A DNA stretch of 5,140 nt. Source: Chloroflexia bacterium (lineage in GTDB: Bacteria; Chloroflexota; Chloroflexia; Thermomicrobiales; UBA6265). The stretch covers positions 1 through 5,140 of the forward strand of contig JACCYX010000248.1 of assembly GCA_013696265.1 (NCBI GenBank), written 5' to 3'. Within the stretch, counting starts at the first letter, position 1. Each line of letters begins with the position of its first letter. This document shows positions 1 to 4,033 of the stretch, one piece after another. The position numbers were made by a program, and so were the translations under genes. The notes beneath the pieces were generated by a model. It saw only the letters and a program-made list of their open reading frames with translations, was not told where the DNA came from and searched no databases.

Positions 1-8
1 TTGCCAGG

Positions 9-32
9 GAACCGGAGCATGACGCTCCGTTC
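9..32. repeat. Hairpin with one bulge at left edge
   Basis: CGGAGC (13-18) pairs with GCTCCG (24-29) across a five-base loop. The stem extends outward by three pairs (GAA 9-11 with TTC 30-32) if C12 is bulged, giving nine pairs in total. No T-run follows on either strand, so it is not a classical intrinsic terminator. It could still be a transcript end for a gene beyond the left edge, or an RNA structural element. Confidence 0.4.
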
Positions 33-48
33 AAGCCACGAATACCGT

Positions 49-66
49 CATCGTTAGCCAACGATG
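49..66. repeat. Perfect 7-bp hairpin with tetraloop
   Basis: CATCGTT (49-55) and AACGATG (60-66) are exact reverse complements separated by AGCC. The hairpin sits 16 bases after the one at 9-32, so the two form a tandem pair in the first 70 bases. There is no flanking T-run. The role is unknown; a transcript end or a processed RNA structure are possibilities. Confidence 0.4.
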
Positions 67-528
67 GATGAACTCGGGTGCCGGGTTGCGAGTTCAGGTA
101 TTCCCCGGGCAAAGGCGAAAACCATCCGCGCGCCCCTCGTGGCCTGCGCCAGTGAAGAGCGATTGGTGTCCGCAGGTGCGTTCGGCGGAGCGGAAGCGAT
201 TGCCGTGTTCATTGCTTCCGATGCGTCACGAAAACCGCGGCGCAAACATCGGAGTCCGGTGCTTGCTGGCCTTGCGAAACGTCCTAGCCATTTCATTGGT
301 TTGTAGAGGTGGAGTCCGTGTCTTCGTCGCCACGAGCATCCCGTTACTCACCCGTGTCATTCCAGCCATCGGTCCACAGTCGTGGGCCGAATTGAACAAC
401 CAGGCAGGGAACTGAATCCGCCCCCGCAGTCTGCGACGATTTCCTTCCCCGCCGGCACACCCACATGACGCCTTCGCCCAGCCAATGAGCCCGACGTCCG
501 GAGGTGCCGAATCCCCTAGGACAACTAG

Positions 529-558
529 ACCGTAACAAATGTGGTATTTCAGTGTCAA
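529..558 (-). promoter_or_regulatory. Orphan sigma70-like promoter candidate
   Basis: On the minus strand a perfect -35 hexamer, TTGACA, lies at 558-553. Eighteen bases on is TACGGT (534-529), which keeps only the most conserved TA...T positions of a -10 box. The spacer is AT-rich relative to its surroundings. Transcription would run leftwards into a region with no convincing gene. In GC-rich DNA an exact TTGACA is less common by chance, but the -10 is poor, so this may be coincidence. Confidence 0.22.
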
Positions 559-608
559 GGAGCGCCGTTGTGGCGCCGCGGGCCAGCGCCTTGGCGATTG
601 GACCGCTC

Positions 609-637
609 GTCGACACGCAGTCGCCGTTTGCGTCGAC
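609..637. repeat. Interrupted inverted repeat (GTCGAC arms)
   Basis: GTCGAC at 609-614 and again at 632-637 form the outer arms. GCA (617-619) pairs with TGC (629-631) inside them, leaving a two-base bulge (AC, 615-616) and a nine-base loop. That gives a nine-pair stem. GTCGAC is itself a palindrome, so the element is also a direct repeat of that hexamer. The function is unknown and no adjacent gene explains it. Confidence 0.35.
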
Positions 638-873
638 TGAATGCCCATGATTCAACCCCGAAAACAACGCCCATTGCCTGGCAGTCGACAGTCTGGGATC
701 GGAACCGAAAGCGTATACGTTTGGACCCAATATGTTCGCCACTGCGCCATTTTCAGTTCGGCGAGCTGTGCCATTCGGGCATCGTTTGAAACGGGAAGCG
801 GCGGCTCTCATCAACGTTGCGGCGACTCCATTGCGTAAACGTGTCGGGTCGGCACAAGCGGCGCGGTCAGGTA

Positions 874-887
874 GTGCATCAATGCAC
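874..887. repeat. Short inverted repeat GTGCAT-CA-ATGCAC
   Basis: Two perfect six-base arms (874-879 and 882-887) flank a two-base centre, a geometry more like a dimeric regulator site than an RNA hairpin. It lies about 80 bases beyond the end of the coiled-coil gene, which is not where its promoter would be. A chance occurrence is possible. Confidence 0.25.
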
Positions 888-930
888 GAGATGTGGACGT
901 GCGATGGGTTGCCGTGCTAGCGGTCACCCG

Positions 931-952
931 GCTGCCGGTCGAATCCGGCGGC
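931..952 (-). terminator. Possible terminator hairpin of coiled-coil gene
   Basis: Eight-base arms at 931-938 and 945-952 pair around a six-base loop. Read on the minus strand, seven of eight positions are Watson-Crick and one is a C:A mismatch; on the plus strand that position is a G:U wobble. It begins 13 bases past the stop codon of the gene ending at 966, the expected place for a 3' hairpin. There is no U-tract, so termination would be Rho-assisted or inefficient. The loop TCGAAT resembles a tRNA T-loop but is one base short. Confidence 0.3.
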
Positions 953-965
953 ACGTTCTCCAGCG

Positions 966-2186
966 CTAGTTCTCGGTGGTGTCCTGCGTCTGGCGCCGCC
1001 GCCGGTAGCGTTGCCCCATGCCGGCCTGGGCCTCGGCATCGGCATCGCGACGTTGACCCGTGGCCACGTCCAGCTCCTCCTGGATTTGCTCCAGCCGCAC
1101 CCGGACCCGCTGTTCGTGGAGATACCAGAGATCGCGGTGGAGGGATGCGTCGACCTGGCGGAGTTCTTCGAGCGCCGCGTTGAGGTCGGAGAGCTTGTAG
1201 GTCATTTCCCGGAACTGTTCGTTGGCTTCCTCCAGCCGTTCGTTCAGCCGGTCGAGCCGCTCCTCAAAGGTCTGGCGGAGCTGTTCGAAGCGGGCGTCGT
1301 TCTCCTGGCGCGCATCGTCGTGCATGTCGATCAGCAGATCGTGGCGCTCCGTCAGCTGCGCCTGGAAGCGGCCCACGTCCTGCCGCAGGGCCAACTCGCC
1401 GGCGCGCAACTCATCGAGCGTGGGATCGACGTGGACCAGGCCGCGTCGCTGATCCTCGAACGTGTCGTACAGGTGGCCGAGATCGGCGCGGAGTTCATCG
1501 AGCCGGGCGCTGTAGCTCTCGGCGATGTCCTGAACGTCCGTCGTCCGGCGGCGCGCTTCCTGATCGACGATCTTGATCGCATCCTCGGCGCGGATGATGT
1601 CGCGCCGGAATCCTTCGACTTCCGTGCGCACGCCGTCGATCGTGTCCCGCAGGCCATGGGAAATCGCGTTCGTGCGGTCCCCGAGCGCCGACAGGTGTTC
1701 GATGACCGTGACCATCTCGTCCAGCCGCTGATCGGTTTGGCCGGTGTCGTCGATCTTGCGGCGCGAGGCCTCAAGCAACTCGCTCACGTGGGCCTGGAGT
1801 GAGCGAATCGGACGCACGCCATCGTCGACCCGGACCTCGAGTTCCTGGATCAACTGGCGGGTTCGGTTTTCGTCCAGGGCGCGGGCCTGGGCGGTTTGTT
1901 GCGATTCCTGTCGCAGTTGTTCGATCGCCAGCCGCAATTGGGCGCTGAGCGTCTCGTTCTGCTTGAGAATTTCCTCGTCGCGGGTCTGGCGGCTCGCGAG
2001 CTCGCGGTTGGCCGCCCGCAACTCGTCCACCTGGCTCTGGAGCGTGGCGATACGGGCGTCTTCCCGCCGCCGTTCGTCATCCTGCCGGAACGCGGCGACG
2101 GTTGCGGCGGGCCCAGAGCCTGGTGTTCGCCCCTGAACATCGGCCGCGTCGCGAGCCGCGGGGTCGGAATGGTCGTTGGCTGTCAT
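966..2186 (-). CDS. Long coiled-coil protein, function unknown
   Basis: The product is 406 residues and cytoplasmic by appearance: there is no signal peptide, no hydrophobic segment and no cysteine. Residues 1-35 are a low-complexity, probably disordered leader rich in Ala, Asp and Gly. From about 38 to 120 there is a strong heptad-like coiled coil (Glu, Arg, Gln and Leu rich). A second helical region runs from about 125 to 245, a third from about 255 to 375, and the C-terminus is basic then polar (RYRRRR near 393-398). The only Trp is at 354. The pattern recalls filament-like, SMC-hinge-less or chemoreceptor-like helical proteins, but I recognise no named family. The ATG at 2186 is preferred over an upstream in-frame ATG at 2339 because it has an AGAGGA box nine bases upstream, and the extra 51 residues (Tyr, Thr and Pro rich) look untranslated. 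A scaffold, cytoskeletal or segregation-related role is only a guess. Confidence 0.8.
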   Translation of the reverse strand: MTANDHSDPAARDAADVQGRTPGSGPAATVAAFRQDDERRREDARIATLQSQVDELRAANRELASRQTRDEEILKQNETLSAQLRLAIEQLRQESQQTAQARALDENRTRQLIQELEVRVDDGVRPIRSLQAHVSELLEASRRKIDDTGQTDQRLDEMVTVIEHLSALGDRTNAISHGLRDTIDGVRTEVEGFRRDIIRAEDAIKIVDQEARRRTTDVQDIAESYSARLDELRADLGHLYDTFEDQRRGLVHVDPTLDELRAGELALRQDVGRFQAQLTERHDLLIDMHDDARQENDARFEQLRQTFEERLDRLNERLEEANEQFREMTYKLSDLNAALEELRQVDASLHRDLWYLHEQRVRVRLEQIQEELDVATGQRRDADAEAQAGMGQRYRRRRQTQDTTEN

Positions 2187-2195
2187 CTGGAGATG

Positions 2196-2201
2196 TCCTC
2201 T
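2196..2201 (-). promoter_or_regulatory. Ribosome binding site fixing the 2186 start
   Basis: AGAGGA on the minus strand, nine bases before the ATG at 2184-2186. It decides the start of the coiled-coil gene against the longer in-frame option beginning at 2339. Confidence 0.65.
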
Positions 2202-2268
2202 AGCGTGAATTCGATCATGGGCGGCGGGATACGACGGTGTTGCGGGTGGCGTTCTCGCGGTGTAAGCT

Positions 2269-2280
2269 GTGTACGTACAC
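2269..2280. promoter_or_regulatory. Perfect 12-bp palindrome, possible operator
   Basis: GTGTACGTACAC is a perfect twelve-base palindrome lying 83-94 bases upstream of the coiled-coil gene start. That position and symmetry fit a dimeric repressor or activator site near the promoter. No strong -35/-10 pair is visible around it, so the promoter itself is not placed. Confidence 0.3.
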
Positions 2281-2305
2281 TGAGGCGAGTACCCGGAAAG
2301 GTTGT

Positions 2306-2325
2306 CGTTGGTGCGATCGCCAACG
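2306..2325. promoter_or_regulatory. 18-bp palindrome interrupted by one base
   Basis: CGTTGG (2306-2311) and CCAACG (2320-2325) are inverted repeats around a core holding GCGATCGC (2313-2320). Removing the single T at 2312 would make a perfect 18-base palindrome. It lies 120-139 bases upstream of the coiled-coil gene and 26 bases from the 12-base palindrome. A regulator site is plausible; a decayed palindrome or a GCGATCGC-type motif by chance is the alternative. Confidence 0.3.
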
Positions 2326-2403
2326 CTTGGCACGGCCATTGCGCTCAGGGAAGGATACGGGAGACCAGGGGATTCGTGCCGACAGCCTGTCCCGCCACGT
2401 GGT

Positions 2404-2440
2404 CCGTTGGCGGCTCGGCAACTGAGCCACGGATCAACGG
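2404..2440 (-). terminator. Nested inverted repeat after deacetylase gene
   Basis: Outer arms CCGTTG (2404-2409) and CAACGG (2435-2440) enclose inner arms GGCTC (2412-2416) and GAGCC (2424-2428) around a seven-base loop. The two stems are separated by an asymmetric internal loop. The element starts 25 bases past the stop codon of the gene ending at 2466, a reasonable place for a transcript end. No T-run follows, so it is at best a Rho-dependent or stabilising 3' structure. The palindrome CCACGTGG (2395-2402) lies just beyond it. Confidence 0.3.
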
Positions 2441-2465
2441 AGGCGATAGTGGCACTGTCGGACGT

Positions 2466-3437
2466 CTACGCCCGTGCCTTGACGGCAATGCCCTCGGCGC
2501 GATCGAGTGAGCCGATGGCGTCGGTCACGCAGCGGGCCAGTACCTGCGATTCGTAGCCGCCTTCGAGGATGGCCAGCACCTTGCCCTGGCAACGCCGGTT
2601 CGCGAGCGCGACCGCCTCGGCCATCAGTGTCTGGAAACCGCTGTCGGTGAGCGCCATACCGCCGATTGGATCGTCGGCGTGGGCGTCGTAGCCCGCCGAA
2701 ATCAGGAGCAGCTGGGGCGCGAAACGGTCGATCGCCGGCATGATCGCCGTCCGGTAGGTGTCGAGGAATGCCGCGTCATCCGTCCCTGGCGGAAGGGGTG
2801 CGTTGAGGGTGTAGCCGGTTCCCGGCCCGACGCCGGTCTCCTCCCGTGCGCCCGTTCCCGGGTAGAGCGGCGACTGATGCAACGAGCAATACAGCACGTC
2901 GGCTCTTCCATAGAAGATAGCCTGGGTGCCATTGCCGTGGTGAACGTCCCAATCGAGGATGGCGACCCGTTCCAGGCCACTGTCGATGGCGTGGGCGGCG
3001 GCGATCGCGACCGTGTTGAGCAGGCAGAACCCCATCGATTGCCCCGCCGTGGCGTGATGGCCAGGTGGGCGAGCAATCACGAAAGCCCGATCGATGGTTC
3101 CGGCCAGCATCGCGTCCACGGCGTTGATCGCGCCCCCGGCGGCCATCCGCGCGACATCCACGGAGTCGGGCCGGACGACCGTGTCGGCATCGAGCCAGCC
3201 GCCGCCACTGGCGGCGACGGCTTCGAGACGCGCCAGCATGTCCGGGGTATGGACGCGGAGGATCGCCGCGTCAGGCGCCGGTGAGCAGGCGACCGAGGGG
3301 CGCCCGCCGAGGAGGTGGCGGCCCTCCAGGGCGCAATCGACCGCGATCATCCGCGCCGAACGCTCTGGATGATTGCCGGTGTCGTGCTGGAGAAATGCCG
3401 TTGATCGTACGATCGCGGTGCGGGATCGCGCGTCCAG
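2466..3437 (-). CDS. Histone deacetylase family zinc amidohydrolase
   Basis: A zinc-dependent deacetylase of the arginase/deacetylase fold, in the bacterial class II-like group that includes acetylpolyamine amidohydrolases and AcuC-like enzymes. It removes acetyl or other acyl groups from lysine side chains or small amines in the cytoplasm. The exact substrate cannot be read from sequence. Numbering from the CTG start (323 residues): HDTGNHPER near 18-26, RPPGHH 123-128 (the catalytic His pair), ILDWDVHHGNG 160-170 with zinc ligands Asp164 and His166, Asp256 of the YDAHADDP segment as third ligand, and Tyr295 in EGGY as the transition-state tyrosine. All key residues are present. The first ATG (3350) would remove beta-strand 1 and the HPER motif. 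Upstream codons stay homologous-looking to an in-frame stop at 3464-3462, and within that interval only CTG at 3437 follows a good ribosome binding site. It lies 44 bases after the PLDc_N gene, probably in one operon. Confidence 0.93.
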   Translation of the reverse strand: MDARSRTAIVRSTAFLQHDTGNHPERSARMIAVDCALEGRHLLGGRPSVACSPAPDAAILRVHTPDMLARLEAVAASGGGWLDADTVVRPDSVDVARMAAGGAINAVDAMLAGTIDRAFVIARPPGHHATAGQSMGFCLLNTVAIAAAHAIDSGLERVAILDWDVHHGNGTQAIFYGRADVLYCSLHQSPLYPGTGAREETGVGPGTGYTLNAPLPPGTDDAAFLDTYRTAIMPAIDRFAPQLLLISAGYDAHADDPIGGMALTDSGFQTLMAEAVALANRRCQGKVLAILEGGYESQVLARCVTDAIGSLDRAEGIAVKARA

Positions 3438-3445
3438 GGCAAACG

Positions 3446-3452
3446 TCCTTTC
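3446..3452 (-). promoter_or_regulatory. Ribosome binding site for CTG start
   Basis: GAAAGGA on the minus strand, eight bases before the CTG at 3437-3435. No ATG, GTG or TTG lies in frame between the upstream stop (3464-3462) and the ATG at 3350. The ATG at 3350 has only a weak GAG about 12 bases ahead. Confidence 0.55.
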
Positions 3453-3481
3453 TGTCTCCGGCTACCACGGCGCGGGGGCCG

Positions 3482-3883
3482 TCAGGAGCCGGTGCGCCGA
3501 ACCTTCCTCGCGCTCGGCGAGGTGTGCGTGCGAGGCGTCGGGCGTTTCGGGTGAGCGGCTTCGGCCACCCGCCGGCGCCGGACGGAACGGGCCGCCGAAA
3601 TGGGCGTGACGTTCGTCGAGGTGGCGGCATCGTGTGGTGCGGCGAGCCGGTTTCGATCCCGCCCCGCCGGCGGCCGGTGGATGAAGCTGGTGGGGCCCAT
3701 CCAGTTGTAGACGATCGCCCCGGCGATGGGCACGCAGAGGATACCCAGGCCCCAGAGCACCTTGTTCTCGCCACGCACGCGCGGGCGCCGCAGGAGGTCC
3801 TGGATCGCTTGCGCGCAAAGGGCATATTGGGCGGCGCCGAGGACAACGATCAGCGTCGCGAGCATGGCGGTTTGCACGGTCAT
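3482..3883 (-). CDS. Small PLDc_N-type membrane protein
   Basis: A predicted 133-residue inner-membrane protein. Residues about 4-25 form a first transmembrane helix. A short basic loop with LLRRPRVRGENKVLW follows, then a second helix at about 42-63 containing CVPIAGAIVYNWMGP. This two-helix pattern with V-P-I-x-G-x-x-x-Y matches the PLDc_N (phospholipase D-nuclease N-terminal) module, which also occurs as a stand-alone protein of unknown function; no catalytic HKD motif is present, so no phospholipase activity is implied. Residues 70-133 are a Pro-, Arg- and Thr-rich basic tail without hydrophobic residues, longer than usual for stand-alone members and possibly out of the ancestral frame. 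The ATG at 3883 is chosen because the domain begins there; an in-frame TTG at 3940 would add 19 residues with no binding site. The deacetylase follows after 44 bases. Confidence 0.72.
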   Translation of the reverse strand: MTVQTAMLATLIVVLGAAQYALCAQAIQDLLRRPRVRGENKVLWGLGILCVPIAGAIVYNWMGPTSFIHRPPAGRDRNRLAAPHDAATSTNVTPISAARSVRRRRVAEAAHPKRPTPRTHTSPSARKVRRTGS

Positions 3884-3891
3884 CGAATGTT

Positions 3892-3913
3892 GGTCCGGTG
3901 ACGCGACCCTCCT
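3892..3913 (-). promoter_or_regulatory. Distant Shine-Dalgarno with possible bridging hairpin
   Basis: AGGAGG lies at 3913-3908 on the minus strand, the strongest such motif in the window, but 24 bases from the ATG at 3883 and with no other start codon at normal distance. GGTC (3908-3905) can pair with GACC (3895-3892) around a nine-base loop. That would leave AGGAG about eight bases from the ATG. The stem is only four pairs, so the idea is tentative; the closer but weaker GGA at 3896-3894 may serve instead. Confidence 0.25.
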
Positions 3914-3991
3914 GGCGGGACGTCGCGTGTGGAAAGGCAACGGGTAGGCTGGAAACTGGCGGTTTTCTACCGGCCGGGTTCGCCTTCTTCT

Positions 3992-3997
3992 ATTGTA
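3992..3997 (-). promoter_or_regulatory. Possible -10 box for PLDc_N/deacetylase operon
   Basis: TACAAT on the minus strand, one base from the TATAAT consensus and in a locally AT-rich patch of an otherwise GC-rich gap. It is about 110 bases ahead of the PLDc_N start. The sequence 16-19 bases upstream is GC-rich with no recognisable -35 hexamer. A promoter for the two downstream genes would be expected in this 150-base gap. Confidence 0.25.
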
Positions 3998-4003
3998 AAG
4001 TCA

Positions 4004-4019
4004 CGCGCATCGCCGCGCG
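4004..4019 (-). terminator. Weak hairpin after SH3b gene
   Basis: CGCGC (4004-4008) and GCGCG (4015-4019) are complementary around a six-base loop, starting 15 bases... upstream in coordinate terms of the stop codon at 4036-4034, that is, just downstream in transcription. On the minus strand it is followed by TGACTTTA, with no real U-run. The stem is only five pairs but all GC. It could end the SH3b transcript before the possible -10 box at 3997-3992. Confidence 0.22.
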
Positions 4020-4033
4020 ATTGTACGTGCAGG

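Larger units (their letters stand above)
1..965. other. Gene-free stretch with hairpins
   Basis: I find no supportable gene here. Open frames of up to about 156 codons exist on both strands (for example 344-814 and 226-648 minus, 68-415 plus), but they overlap one another. Their translations are rich in Arg, Ser, Pro and Cys without recognisable domains, and the starts I checked lack ribosome binding sites. By eye the composition is less GC-biased than the genes to the right, with AT-rich patches such as that around 535-550. The stretch holds several inverted repeats (9-32, 49-66, 609-637, 874-887, 931-952) and a promoter-like element near 529-558, listed separately. It could be a long intergenic region, a decayed gene or an unrecognised non-coding RNA locus. 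Confidence 0.6.

Noticed and set aside
54..306. Opposed 80-codon frames on both strands
   Set aside because: Mutually overlapping short frames; the minus-strand ATG at 296 has no Shine-Dalgarno sequence.
344..814. Minus-strand open frame of 156 codons
   Set aside because: The composition is irregular, no domain is recognisable, it overlaps another open frame on the same strand, and no convincing homology-like motif or binding site was seen.
931..960. tRNA T-arm-like sequence (GGTCGAATCC)
   Set aside because: The loop is six bases rather than seven, and I could not fit an acceptor stem, anticodon arm or D-arm around it; better explained as a 3' hairpin of the gene ending at 966.
1011..1802. 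Plus-strand open frame of 263 codons
   Set aside because: It lies wholly antisense to the coiled-coil gene. Its Leu/Val/Glu/Phe-rich translation is what the reverse complement of Glu-, Gln- and Arg-rich codons gives, and it has no domain.
2187..2339. N-terminal extension of the coiled-coil protein to the ATG at 2339
   Set aside because: The added 51 residues are unlike the rest of the protein, and the ATG at 2186 has a well-placed AGAGGA; the extension would also cover both palindromes.
2679..3284. Plus-strand open frame of 201 codons
   Set aside because: Antisense shadow of the deacetylase gene, whose catalytic motifs are all intact on the minus strand.
3281..3901. Plus-strand open frame of 206 codons
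   Set aside because: Arg/Gly/Pro-rich translation across the end of the deacetylase gene and the PLDc_N gene on the other strand; no domain.
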